The translations under genes were made by a program, and so were the position numbers. Positions 25,636-34,268 of a stretch of DNA of 49,307 nt are shown in pieces. The stretch lies in assembly GCF_000331535.1 (NCBI RefSeq), contig NZ_AMZN01000056.1:1-49307 (forward strand), written 5' to 3'. How positions within the stretch are numbered: position 1 is the first letter of the stretch; each line of letters begins with the position of its first letter. Below the pieces are notes generated by a model. The model saw nothing but the letters and a program-made list of their open reading frames with translations. It was not told where the DNA came from and ran no database searches. The stretch comes from Fulvivirga imtechensis AK7 (GTDB taxonomy: Bacteria > Bacteroidota > Bacteroidia > Cytophagales > Cyclobacteriaceae).

Positions 25636-28080
25636 TTACTCATCTTTTAGGGTTTGAGCAGGGTTCAGCAGCGCTGCTTTAACAGATTGATAGCTGACGG
25701 TCAGCCAGGCGATAACCAAAGCGAGGACACTGGTAATCACAAAGACTTCCCATCCGATTTCGATCTTGTTAGCAAATTGCTCCAGCCAATGTTTCATGGC
25801 ATACCAGGCCATTGGCAGCGCTATGGCGCATGATACCAATACAAGCTTTAAAAAATTACCGTTTAGCATTACCACCAGTTGCCCTACGGTAGCACCCAGT
25901 ACTTTTCTTATGCCAATCTCTTTGTTGCGTTGGCTAATGGTGTATGCCGCCAGACCAAAAAGACCAATACAGGCAATGAAGAGCGCAAAACCGGAAAAGA
26001 CTGAAAACAGGCTCCCCAGTCGTTGCTCAGACTGATACCGGTTCTGAAGTTCTTCATTGAGAAAAGAGTATTCAAAGGGGTTATCCAGTGCATATTCCCT
26101 CCACTTTGCCTCGGTAAAGGCCAGGATATCCGCAATATCATTGCCGGTAGTTTTGATAGCCACCACCCTATTGCTTCCCCACATAGCAGATTTGATATGA
26201 AAGAAGATAAATGGGTTAACACTAAATCTTAACGATTGAAAGTTAAAATCCCTTGCCACCCCGATTACCTCTACCGGACCTATATCATCACCCATATAGA
26301 TGATCTTCTTTCCTATTGCATTATCATAATCCCACCCATAAAGTCTCATGGCTGTTTCATTGATGATCACTGCGTTAACATCTGACGGCCTGTCTTCTAA
26401 AAATGATCTCCCAGTCACCAGTTCCAGTCCTACAGTATTGAAGAAATGATTATCAACCTTAAGCTGGGCAATTGGTAGCCTGATGTCTCCACTTTCGTTG
26501 GAAAAGACATCTTCAAAGGTACCTCTGCCGATCATATCCATGGCCAGAGATGCCTCTATCACCCCTCTGCGTGCAGCCAGCTCATTCCTAAAAGACTCCA
26601 ACTGATCTCCCATCTTTTCGGCATTGTTGATCACTATAATATTTTCCCGGTCAAAGCCGAGGTTTTTCTGACTGAAGTAGTTGAGCTGCTGGTAGACGAT
26701 AAACGTACATATGATCAGTGCTATGGAAATGCTGAACTGCACCACAACCAGCGAATTTCTGAACCAGGATCGCCCGGCTCCAGTGCTTAGTTTGCCTTTC
26801 AACACGTTAACGGGTTTAAAAGAAGTAAGTACCAATGCCGGGTAGATACCTGCTAAACAACCTAAGAGTACCGGCAACAGCATTAGCAATGCCAGCAGTA
26901 TTGGCCCGGACCAAAAAGATACAGGAAGCTTAAGGCTTAAAAATTGTTCCAGTGAAATTCTGATCAATTCCATCAAGCCAAAGCCAATAATTGTAGCAAT
27001 AAAACAGACCATCACCGATTCTGCTAAAAATTGCCTGATCAGTTGCTGACGCTGAGAGCCCATTACTTTCCTGACCCCAATTTCCTTAGCCCGTGCGGAT
27101 GCTCTTGCAGTTGACAAATTCATAAAGTTGATACCGGCAAGTGTGAGTACAAAAACAGCAACGCACAAGAAAATGTACACATAGTTAATATCCCCGACAG
27201 CCCCCAACCTGTTACCAATTTCACCTGAATACAGGTTAATATCTTTAAGGGGCTGCAGATAAAAGCTCCAGTCGCCTTTGCCCGACATGAATTCATCATA
27301 CTCGATATGAAAGCGTTTCAGCGTTGGGACCACATGATTTTCTGCAATGTCTCTGAACTTCACTTCCAAAGCCTTAGGGTCCGTACCCGGCTTAAGTTCA
27401 GCATAAGTGACCACCTGAGTCCATATCCAACTCCACTCCTTTTCCTTATTATTAGGATTGGTATACATAGACAATAAAAAGTCAAATTTAAAGTGGCTGT
27501 TAGGTGGATGTGGCGCGGTAACTCCGGTTACTTCCAATGGCACTCTTTCATCGCCCATGTAGAGTGTCTTTCCAATGGCATTCCCTTCGCCAAAATATTT
27601 CCTGGCTGCTGCATCCGAAATCACCACTTTATTCATCCCTATCAACGCAGTATGAGGATTGCCCTTTGCCAATTTGAAACCAAAAAAGTCAAAAAAGTTA
27701 GAATCAGCGGCCAACACCTCTCTTTCGTTAAATATCTTTTCGGTAGTGCCATTTTGTATATAACGCATTATTTTCCCGCCTGGGGTGTTGACCCTTGTAG
27801 CCGAGTGCACCTCCGGGTACTCGTTAACCAACACATGTGCGAGGGGTAATACTGATGAACTCATAATTCCTCCATCGGGGTTCCAAATATTGGTTTGATT
27901 CACTCGATACTTGTTCTCAAGGTTTGGGTGAAAGTTATCGTAGCTCAATTGATGTACTACATAGAGAATAATAATCAGGCTGGAGGCTATGCCCAGGGCT
28001 AACCCTAATACATTGATAAGAGAGTAGAACCTGTCTTTGATAAAATTTCTAACCGCTATTTTAATATAATTCCTGATCAT
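25636..28080 (-). CDS. MacB-like ABC transporter permease 3
   Basis: The permease has 814 residues (MIRNYIKIAVRNFIKDRFYS start). The first FtsX block carries RAKEIGVRKVMGSQRQQLIR and the C-terminal one RNKEIGIRKVLGATVGQLVV; the two periplasmic PCD domains lie at about 45-280 and 470-690. It ends LNPAQTLKDE, a slightly different tail from its neighbours. It is the third of four in transcription order from the right only if the four are cotranscribed; gaps of 139 bp upstream and 207 bp downstream hold repeats but no visible promoter or terminator, which supports a shared transcript. Confidence 0.93.
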   Translation of the reverse strand: MIRNYIKIAVRNFIKDRFYSLINVLGLALGIASSLIIILYVVHQLSYDNFHPNLENKYRVNQTNIWNPDGGIMSSSVLPLAHVLVNEYPEVHSATRVNTPGGKIMRYIQNGTTEKIFNEREVLAADSNFFDFFGFKLAKGNPHTALIGMNKVVISDAAARKYFGEGNAIGKTLYMGDERVPLEVTGVTAPHPPNSHFKFDFLLSMYTNPNNKEKEWSWIWTQVVTYAELKPGTDPKALEVKFRDIAENHVVPTLKRFHIEYDEFMSGKGDWSFYLQPLKDINLYSGEIGNRLGAVGDINYVYIFLCVAVFVLTLAGINFMNLSTARASARAKEIGVRKVMGSQRQQLIRQFLAESVMVCFIATIIGFGLMELIRISLEQFLSLKLPVSFWSGPILLALLMLLPVLLGCLAGIYPALVLTSFKPVNVLKGKLSTGAGRSWFRNSLVVVQFSISIALIICTFIVYQQLNYFSQKNLGFDRENIIVINNAEKMGDQLESFRNELAARRGVIEASLAMDMIGRGTFEDVFSNESGDIRLPIAQLKVDNHFFNTVGLELVTGRSFLEDRPSDVNAVIINETAMRLYGWDYDNAIGKKIIYMGDDIGPVEVIGVARDFNFQSLRFSVNPFIFFHIKSAMWGSNRVVAIKTTGNDIADILAFTEAKWREYALDNPFEYSFLNEELQNRYQSEQRLGSLFSVFSGFALFIACIGLFGLAAYTISQRNKEIGIRKVLGATVGQLVVMLNGNFLKLVLVSCAIALPMAWYAMKHWLEQFANKIEIGWEVFVITSVLALVIAWLTVSYQSVKAALLNPAQTLKDE

Positions 28081-28128
28081 TGCTCCTCGATTTTATTCTT
28101 GTTTATTTTTAATTTCTGTTTCTCCAAT

Positions 28129-28192
28129 TTCAGATGTACCCATACAAGCATCCCGCCCGACACCTCTCGTGTACCTCCGCTAGCTACGGCTT
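28129..28192 (+). repeat. Permease-spacer repeat, copy 2
   Basis: Partner of 25566-25630, same orientation, with cacctctcgtgtacctccgct as its best conserved part. The remainder of this 139-bp spacer is AT-rich with no gene. Confidence 0.75.
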
Positions 28193-28219
28193 CTAATCTC
28201 CAATTTCTGATTTTCCCAA

Positions 28220-30649
28220 CTACTCATCCCTCAAAGCCTCCACAGGATTAGCTACTGCGGCTTTTAATGACTGATAACCAATGGTAGCAAATGTTATTAC
28301 AGCAGAAATAACAACTCCTACAACTAAAAACCACGCTTGTAAGTCTATGCGGTAAGCAAAATCTGCCAGCCACCGGCTCATGGAATACCATGCTACCGGA
28401 GCAGCGAGCGCAAATGCAATTAAGACCAGTATTATAAACTCCCTGGAGAACAGAGAAACTATATTTAAAATACCGGCACCTAACACCTTACGAATACCCA
28501 CCTCTTTTGTCTTCTGATTTACCAGAAAAGAGATCATGCCCAACAACCCGAGGGAGGATATAAATATTGAAATACCTGAAAATATTCTAAACAAGGTAAA
28601 AGTATGCTGTTCCTGGGTATATAGCTCCTGTATCTCATCGTCAAGAAACCTATACTCGAAAATCTCATCAGGAAACATCTCTTCAAATACTGTCCGTACA
28701 TGACTTATAGCAGCCTGAGGGTTTGAAGCGGAAATTTTTATACCTGTGTTGTAGTAAAGGATGGGAACGTGCATAATAATAGCCGGCATAATTTCCTCAT
28801 GAAATGAATCCAAATGATAGTCTTCAATCACACCCTTTATTGGACCAACGTATCCACCCACACCAGTGGTGATATCCACTCCAACAGCTTCTTGAGGATC
28901 GCTGAAACCAAGAGTTTTTACGGCTGTTTCATTCAATATATAAGAAACATTCACATCCTTGTCCTTTTGGAAGAGGTTTCGCGCCGATTTTTCCTCTCCT
29001 GGGGTAAGCCATTCCCCATACTTTAATTTCAGACCATATGTTTCAAGGTAGTAGTAATCTGCGGGCTTTATTTGTACACGGTAGCCATTTTCTTGCGTAT
29101 TGGATGCTAACTTGTAGTGGGTATCAAAGCCATCATTGCCAATAGGTGCCGCCAACGCAAAAGATACATTTTTAACGTGCGGATTCACGATCAGTCGATC
29201 CCTCACCCTGTCCAATGTAGCTTCATCGTTTTTAGATATATCCACATTTATGACAGCATCTTTATCAAATCCCAGCGATTTGGTAGTGAAATAATCCATT
29301 TGACTTGCGATAACTACAGTGGCAATGATCAGCACCTGTGAAATAAAAAACTGAACAACAATTAGCCCTTTGCGAAGGAAAAGTGAACCCTTTCCGGGCG
29401 CATGAATAGAATTTTTAAGTGCTTTGACCGGGTTATAAGAAGACAATACCAATGCTGGGTACAAGCCCGACAGAAGAGTGACAACTATTACGACAAGAAG
29501 TATAAACAGCAGCACCTGTATGTTTTGAAAAACATTAACTTCCAGCTCCATATCAAAATATTGATTAAAAACAGGGATCAGCCGCTCCGAAATGCCTGTA
29601 GCCAACAACCCGGAGATGAAGGCAACAACGAACGTATCCATTAAATACTGGCGAATAAGCTGGAAACGCCTCGCTCCCAAAGTCTTTCTTACGCCCACCT
29701 CTTTGGATCTTTTTATCGATAAAGCAGTAGACAGGTTTATAAAATTGACACAGGCAATCAACAGGATAAAAACGCCAATGATGCCCAGCGTCCATAGCGA
29801 GGTGGGATTGATAGAAGTAGGACTTCCCAAGGTTTGATTAAAGTGTATATCCAGCAGGGGTTGCAACACAAACCTTCGCTTCACCAGGTCATTATTTTCG
29901 TAGTGCTTATTGACCAAGGCTTCAAATTGCTCATCCACATCACTCATGTTGGCATCTGGCCTCAGCTTTACATAAGCATAACCTTCCATGGTCATTTCCC
30001 AGGTGTTAAGGTCAGCGATATTCAGTCCAATGTAGTCCATCGACAAAGACGGATATGATACCACCATGTCAAACCTAAGGTGGCTGTTCGCAGGCACATC
30101 CTCCATCAAACCGGCAACCTCCACATCCAATTTGTTGCGCAATCTGATTTTCTTACCAACAGGGTCCTTTCGGCCAAAAAGTTTCTGCGCAAGCGATTCA
30201 GTCAAAAAGGCATAATTAGGCTGACCTAACACCTTTTTTGCATTACCTGAGATCAACTTAAAACTGAATACATCAAAAAAACCGGAATCAACAAATAGTG
30301 CATGATCGACTATGAATTTTTCACCATCTATTACGGCTAACGGACGATCATCACTGTGATATAAAGTAGCGGCTTCAAACTGAGAGAAATCTTCCCTCAA
30401 TGCTCCAATCATGGGATAGGGCACTGCACGATCATATTCCATACCGGAATCCCTTTCTGAGGATTTAGTAACGCGATAGATGCGGTCAGCGTCTTTGTGA
30501 AATTCATCAAAGCTCAGCTCCTGGCTGATGTAAACAAAAACTATAAGACTCGCGGCAATGCCAATGGTTAACCCTATAATATTGATGAATGTAAACCATT
30601 TGCTCTTGACCAGGTTCCTAAGTGTAATTCTAAAATAGTTCTTAATCAT
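28220..30649 (-). CDS. MacB-like ABC transporter permease 4 (first of the permease operon)
   Basis: The permease has 809 residues (MIKNYFRITLRNLVKSKWFT). It shows the N-terminal helix, a PCD domain, an FtsX block with RSKEVGVRKTLGARRFQLIR, a second PCD and the C-terminal FtsX block KTKEVGIRKVLGAGILNIVS, ending ANPVEALRDE. It is the promoter-proximal member: a sigma-54-like motif lies 38 bp before the start, with inverted repeats upstream, and the divergent gene is a sigma-54 activator. The operon 30649-20564 would thus encode four permeases and no ATPase, so it must borrow the ATPases at 16419 and 33536. Confidence 0.93.
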   Translation of the reverse strand: MIKNYFRITLRNLVKSKWFTFINIIGLTIGIAASLIVFVYISQELSFDEFHKDADRIYRVTKSSERDSGMEYDRAVPYPMIGALREDFSQFEAATLYHSDDRPLAVIDGEKFIVDHALFVDSGFFDVFSFKLISGNAKKVLGQPNYAFLTESLAQKLFGRKDPVGKKIRLRNKLDVEVAGLMEDVPANSHLRFDMVVSYPSLSMDYIGLNIADLNTWEMTMEGYAYVKLRPDANMSDVDEQFEALVNKHYENNDLVKRRFVLQPLLDIHFNQTLGSPTSINPTSLWTLGIIGVFILLIACVNFINLSTALSIKRSKEVGVRKTLGARRFQLIRQYLMDTFVVAFISGLLATGISERLIPVFNQYFDMELEVNVFQNIQVLLFILLVVIVVTLLSGLYPALVLSSYNPVKALKNSIHAPGKGSLFLRKGLIVVQFFISQVLIIATVVIASQMDYFTTKSLGFDKDAVINVDISKNDEATLDRVRDRLIVNPHVKNVSFALAAPIGNDGFDTHYKLASNTQENGYRVQIKPADYYYLETYGLKLKYGEWLTPGEEKSARNLFQKDKDVNVSYILNETAVKTLGFSDPQEAVGVDITTGVGGYVGPIKGVIEDYHLDSFHEEIMPAIIMHVPILYYNTGIKISASNPQAAISHVRTVFEEMFPDEIFEYRFLDDEIQELYTQEQHTFTLFRIFSGISIFISSLGLLGMISFLVNQKTKEVGIRKVLGAGILNIVSLFSREFIILVLIAFALAAPVAWYSMSRWLADFAYRIDLQAWFLVVGVVISAVITFATIGYQSLKAAVANPVEALRDE

Positions 30650-30686
30650 TGCTATATTCCTATCTCGTGTAGTTTGATGTAGTTAT

Positions 30687-30703
30687 TGCCAAACTCGGTG
30701 CCA
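30687..30703 (-). promoter_or_regulatory. Sigma-54-like promoter motif before the permease operon
   Basis: TGGCACCGAGTTTGGCA on minus. The -24 half TGGCAC is perfect; the -12 half is TTGG rather than TTGC. It lies 38 bp before permease 4, beside a divergent sigma-54 activator gene. Confidence 0.6.
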
Positions 30704-30754
30704 GAGCATGAAATCAACCTTTTTTAAGTTTAAAGCAGTTTAAATAAAATAGAC

Positions 30755-30805
30755 TGTATCATTTTCGATACAACTACACGTTTAATTTTGATACAGTTTC
30801 GTATG
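30755..30805. promoter_or_regulatory. Inverted repeats, candidate enhancer for the permease operon
   Basis: TGTATC-N6-GATACA (30755-30772) is a perfect palindrome, and 18 bp later ATAC-N6-GTAT (30791-30804) repeats the theme. They lie about 50-100 bp upstream of the sigma-54-like motif, a usual place for activator binding. Confidence 0.5.
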
Positions 30806-30864
30806 TTTGAATATCAAGTATTTAATAGCATTGAGTAGAACAGCGGCAATACGAACCAGAGTTA

Positions 30865-31018
30865 GTGCTTCTAAGAAAACTCGCAATGTATCGTCATTGG
30901 TAACGAAGTGCGGCAATCTCCTCTTCTTTTGGCGTGCATCAAGAGGGGATCGCTTCGATTCCTCCCCGTGGCAAGCCCGCGACAGGCGCGATGACGACAA
31001 GAGTTTTCTTATAGACAC
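30865..31018. mobile_element. MITE, subfamily A, copy 2 (154 bp)
   Basis: Ends are gtgcttctaagaaaactcg and the inverted cgagttttctt-like terminus (aagagttttcttatagacac), with TA on both sides (30863-30864, 31019-31020). The interior shares aagaggggatcgcttcgatt with copy 1 but has extra bases near the centre. It lies between the candidate enhancer and the activator gene. Confidence 0.9.
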
Positions 31019-31068
31019 TATTTAAATAAATTCTTTGGTCTCAATACTATTATCAAAATACTAAATAT

Positions 31069-32439
31069 ATGAAAACACCAGCCAATATACTTATAATAGA
31101 TGACGATAGGGATGTCCTGGAAACTGCAAGAATGTTTTTAAAGCAGGAATTTTCATCCGTAGATATTGAAGAAGACCCGGCAAAGATCCCCGGATATTTT
31201 GAGATCAAGGATTATGATGTCATTCTGCTCGATATGAACTTCAAAAAGGGAATGAATGATGGCGAAGAAGGTTTTCATTGGCTCGGAGAAATATTGAAGA
31301 TCGATGCACAGGCCATTGTTATACTCATTACGGCTTATGGTGAAGTGGATCTGGCGGTACAGGCTATGAAGCAGGGGGCCACTGATTTTGTGCTCAAGCC
31401 ATGGAAAAATCAAAAGCTGTTGGGCACTATCTTGTCTGCATTACAGCTTCGAAAGTCTAAAAAGGAAGTAGTGCGTCTGAAGGAAGCTCAGCATACGTTG
31501 GGCCGCGATGCCAGCCATAGCTTTGAAGATTTCATCGGCAAGTCCCCAGCTATACAACGGGTAAAAGACCTGATCAACAAAGTGGCTAAAACCGATGCGG
31601 ATGTATTGATCTTAGGGGAGAATGGAACCGGAAAAGAATTGGTAGCCCGCGCCATTCATCAGCGCTCCCTGCGCAATGAAGAGGTATTTATCAATGTAGA
31701 CCTTGGTGCCATAAGCGAAACACTTTTTGAAAGTGAACTATTTGGACACGTAAAAGGGGCTTTCACAGATGCCCGGCAAGATAAACCGGGTCGTTTCGAG
31801 CTGGCACACGAAGGCACCATATTTTTAGATGAGATCGGCAATTTATCTCTTCCATTGCAAGCAAAATTACTTACAGCTCTTCAAAGCCGAAGAGTAAGAA
31901 GGGTGGGTTCAAATAAGGAAATGGAAATTGACTTTCGGCTGGTCTGTGCCACTAATATGCCGCTTTACGATATGGTGTATGAACAGAAATTCCGGCAAGA
32001 CCTGCTTTACAGGATCAACACCGTGGAGATTAGAATGCCATCCCTCAAAGAAAGGATAGATGATATTCCTCTGTTAGTTGAACATTTTCTCAGGGTTTAT
32101 GCCAAAAAATATCAAAAACATCGCTTAAAGGTAAATGAACAAATTTTAGAGAAGCTAAAAAACTATCATTGGCCTGGAAACATTCGCGAACTGCAGCATG
32201 CTGTGGAGAGAGCTGTAATCCTTAGTGAGGAAGATACTATCAATTCTATTGAATCCTTCATCAGCCCAACCGCCACCACACACCGACCATTAACCCAGCC
32301 GAAAACCTTAGATGAAATGGAGCGTGATTTCATTCTTCAGTCGTTGGAGGAGCACAATGGTAACATAACCGCTACTGCCAAGACGCTTGGTTTGACCCGT
32401 ACAGCTCTTTACAGAAGAATGAATAAGCATGGAATCTAG
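31069..32439 (+). CDS. Sigma-54-dependent response regulator 1 (receiver-AAA+-Fis)
   Basis: The protein has 456 residues. The receiver domain (6-125) has the acidic pocket DDD, phospho-acceptor Asp55 in VILLDMNF, and Lys in VLKPWKN; it contains an extra KKGMNDGEEG loop. The AAA+ domain has Walker A GENGTGKE, Walker B TIFLDEIGNL and an R-finger region. The sigma-54-contacting loop reads GAFTDA where most activators have GAFTGA. A Fis-type HTH ends the protein (NITATAKTLGLTRTALYRRM). No kinase is adjacent. It is divergent from the permease operon and probably activates it. Its TAG stop is formed at the junction with a MITE (32439-32579). Confidence 0.94.
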   Translation: MKTPANILIIDDDRDVLETARMFLKQEFSSVDIEEDPAKIPGYFEIKDYDVILLDMNFKKGMNDGEEGFHWLGEILKIDAQAIVILITAYGEVDLAVQAMKQGATDFVLKPWKNQKLLGTILSALQLRKSKKEVVRLKEAQHTLGRDASHSFEDFIGKSPAIQRVKDLINKVAKTDADVLILGENGTGKELVARAIHQRSLRNEEVFINVDLGAISETLFESELFGHVKGAFTDARQDKPGRFELAHEGTIFLDEIGNLSLPLQAKLLTALQSRRVRRVGSNKEMEIDFRLVCATNMPLYDMVYEQKFRQDLLYRINTVEIRMPSLKERIDDIPLLVEHFLRVYAKKYQKHRLKVNEQILEKLKNYHWPGNIRELQHAVERAVILSEEDTINSIESFISPTATTHRPLTQPKTLDEMERDFILQSLEEHNGNITATAKTLGLTRTALYRRMNKHGI

Positions 32440-32579
32440 TGTCTTTAAGAAAACGCCATTATCTGAGTTATGCTCGTTCCAAAAATGCTCACGTACCTCA
32501 GTACGTTCCGCTTTTTGGCACTTCACAAGCCTTGACCTTAACGTTTTCTTAAAGCCACTGAGAGTTTTCTTATAGACAC
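32439..32579. mobile_element. MITE, subfamily B (141 bp)
   Basis: Left end gtgtctttaagaaaacgcc, right end two tandem inverted copies (cgttttcttaaagccact and gagttttcttatagacac), TA on both sides (32437-32438, 32580-32581). The centre forms a hairpin (acgtac / gtacgt, loop ctca) inside longer ccaaaaa / tttttgg arms. It fills the whole space between two convergent stop codons and could serve as terminator for both. Confidence 0.9.
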
Positions 32580-32582
32580 TAC

Positions 32583-33239
32583 TTAGAATGCGTAGAAACC
32601 TGAAATTTGAATTACTGAATTCTGGCCCGATGCTCTCCCGAAAAAATTACTCCCCAGAGCATCTATAAATCCGTGGTTATAACGTGCACCTATGCTAAAA
32701 GTATCTGACATCTTGTATGCAAGACCTGCCGCTATACCCAAGTCTACAGAATTGGTATCATCTTCAGATACATCCAATGGGTTGTCAGATGGTGAGAGTC
32801 CTTTAAAACTTTGACGGGAATCTAACAAAAACGCAATATAAGGCCCAAGCTCTACTGTAACTGCGTCACCAAAGGTAAGCTCTCCCAATACGGGTATCTT
32901 CAAATAATTAAGATTAACTGCGTAACTGTCAAACACAGAAAATTCATCCGCTCTTGCACCTTGCATACTATATATCAACTCGGCCTTGGCGGCAACTCTG
33001 TTACTAAAGTTATAACGTCCGTAAAACCCAAGATGTACCCCCGCAAGGCGGTCTGCATTCAGCACCTCGTCATCTACAAAAGAAGAAAAATTTAACCCTG
33101 CTCTTAGACCAAAGTTCACATTTTCCTTTACATACTCCACAGTTTGTTCTACATCCTGCTCCACACCTTCCTGCTGGCCAAATAACGGTACGGCCAGCGT
33201 AACTGTCAATAAAAATAATACTACTTTTCTCATGTCCAT
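32583..33239 (-). CDS. Outer-membrane beta-barrel protein (PorT/OMP_b-brl-like)
   Basis: The protein has 218 residues with a signal peptide (MRKVVLFLLTVTLAVPLFGQ; ATG 33239 or 33233). After an acidic linker (EGVEQDVEQTVEYVKENV) an eight-strand barrel pattern follows: NFGLRAGLNFSSF, GVHLGFYGRYNFSN, VAAKAELIYSMQGA, LKIPVLGELTFGD, ELGPYIAFLLDSR, VDLGIAAGLAYKMSD, FSIGARYNHGF, and the C-terminal SVIQISGFYAF. It lies between the second activator/adaptor unit and the first activator, so it may be an accessory of the efflux system, but barrel proteins of this type are common and the link is only positional. Confidence 0.85.
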   Translation of the reverse strand: MDMRKVVLFLLTVTLAVPLFGQQEGVEQDVEQTVEYVKENVNFGLRAGLNFSSFVDDEVLNADRLAGVHLGFYGRYNFSNRVAAKAELIYSMQGARADEFSVFDSYAVNLNYLKIPVLGELTFGDAVTVELGPYIAFLLDSRQSFKGLSPSDNPLDVSEDDTNSVDLGIAAGLAYKMSDTFSIGARYNHGFIDALGSNFFGRASGQNSVIQISGFYAF

Positions 33240-33285
33240 TTTGATTTAATTCAACAAATAATGTGTATTAAGAGGCTCTAACAAG

Positions 33286-33347
33286 GTGCCAGAGACTCTA
33301 AAAAGACATAAAATCAGCAATAGAAAGTTAATTTGCGACATAGTCGC
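33286..33347 (-). promoter_or_regulatory. Half-matching promoter region of the barrel gene
   Basis: TGGCAC at 33291-33286 recalls the -24 half of the shared motif and is followed by TTGTTAGAGC, without a proper -12 half. A palindrome GCGAC-ATA-GTCGC lies at 33335-33347, the same arrangement as in the other units. Weak evidence. Confidence 0.3.
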
Positions 33348-33472
33348 TGACCGTAAGTAAGATAGATGTAGTGCGAGCTACTCCCAAGCCAACCCCCAAG
33401 AGCTCAGAGAATCGCGGAGGTGTTTATCAGGTTACACAATATATGTAAATATTTCACCGGAAATACTGCACT

Positions 33473-33510
33473 AAAAAAAAGGACAATCCGGTTGACTTCC
33501 GTGATTGTCC
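33473..33510 (-). terminator. Rho-independent terminator after ABC ATPase 2
   Basis: On minus GGACAATC / GATTGTCC form a perfect 8-bp stem around a 14-nt loop, followed by eight T (33473-33480). It ends the adaptor-ATPase transcript. Confidence 0.92.
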
Positions 33511-33535
33511 AGCTTTTACAAGGAGAAATGAGCTT

Positions 33536-34225
33536 TTAAATATGAAACTGCTCCTTGATATTCTCAGTCACCACTTTACCATCAAACAAATTGATGATCC
33601 GATGAGCATAATTCGCATCATAAGGTGAGTGCGTTACCATGATGATTGTTGTTCCCTCCTCATTCAGCTCGGCCAGAAGCTTCATCACTTCTTCACCGTT
33701 TGCCGAATCCAGGTTACCGGTAGGCTCATCTGCAAGTATCACCTTTGGTTTAGCCACAATGGCACGGGCAATAGCCACCCTTTGCTGCTGACCACCGGAA
33801 AGCTGCTGAGGAAAGTGATTTCTTCTGTGCATGATATTCATTCTCTCCAATACCTCTTCTACTCGTTGCTTTCTTTCCGCAGAAGGCACTTTTAAATATA
33901 AAAGCGGAAGCTCTACGTTCTCAAATACTGTAAGCTCGTCTATCAGGTTAAAGCTCTGGAATACGAAGCCTATTGAACCCTTTCTAAGTTGAGCTCTTTG
34001 ACGCTCGGAGTAGTGAGATACTTCATGCTCTCCGAAATAATACTCACCATCGGAAGGATTGTCCAAAAGCCCTAAAATGTTAAGTAAAGTAGACTTACCA
34101 CATCCTGAAGGCCCCATTATGGCTACGAATTCGCCTTCTTTGATTTCAATGTTGATACTGTTCAATGCGGTAGTTTCTACCTCATCAGTAGTATACACCT
34201 TTTGTAAATTTTTGATCTTTATCAT
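33536..34225 (-). CDS. ABC transporter ATP-binding protein, MacB/LolD type
   Basis: The ATPase has 229 residues with canonical motifs throughout: Walker A GPSGCGKS, Q-loop FVFQSFNLIDELTV, signature LSGGQQQRVAIARA, Walker B VILADEPTGNLDS and H-loop THSP. It drives MacB-like permeases. It is 43 bp downstream of the adaptor gene and ends at a strong terminator, so adaptor and ATPase form one transcript. The permeases it serves are probably those at 20564-30649, as no other permease lies nearby. Unlike the paralogue at 16419, its D-loop Asp is intact. Confidence 0.95.
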   Translation of the reverse strand: MIKIKNLQKVYTTDEVETTALNSINIEIKEGEFVAIMGPSGCGKSTLLNILGLLDNPSDGEYYFGEHEVSHYSERQRAQLRKGSIGFVFQSFNLIDELTVFENVELPLLYLKVPSAERKQRVEEVLERMNIMHRRNHFPQQLSGGQQQRVAIARAIVAKPKVILADEPTGNLDSANGEEVMKLLAELNEEGTTIIMVTHSPYDANYAHRIINLFDGKVVTENIKEQFHI

Positions 34226-34268
34226 GGGTATAGTGTTTTAAAGTTATTGAGTTTTTGACGTTATATTT

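Larger units (their letters stand above)
30650..31068. other. Divergent regulatory gap with MITE
   Basis: This 419-bp spacer between permease 4 and the divergent sigma-54 activator holds the motif at 30687-30703, inverted repeats at 30755-30805 and a subfamily A MITE at 30865-31018. No gene is seen. Confidence 0.75.

Noticed and set aside
30782-31018. Open frame of 78 codons on minus before regulator 1
   Set aside because: It consists mainly of the MITE interior translated; an equivalent frame exists only where the element lies.
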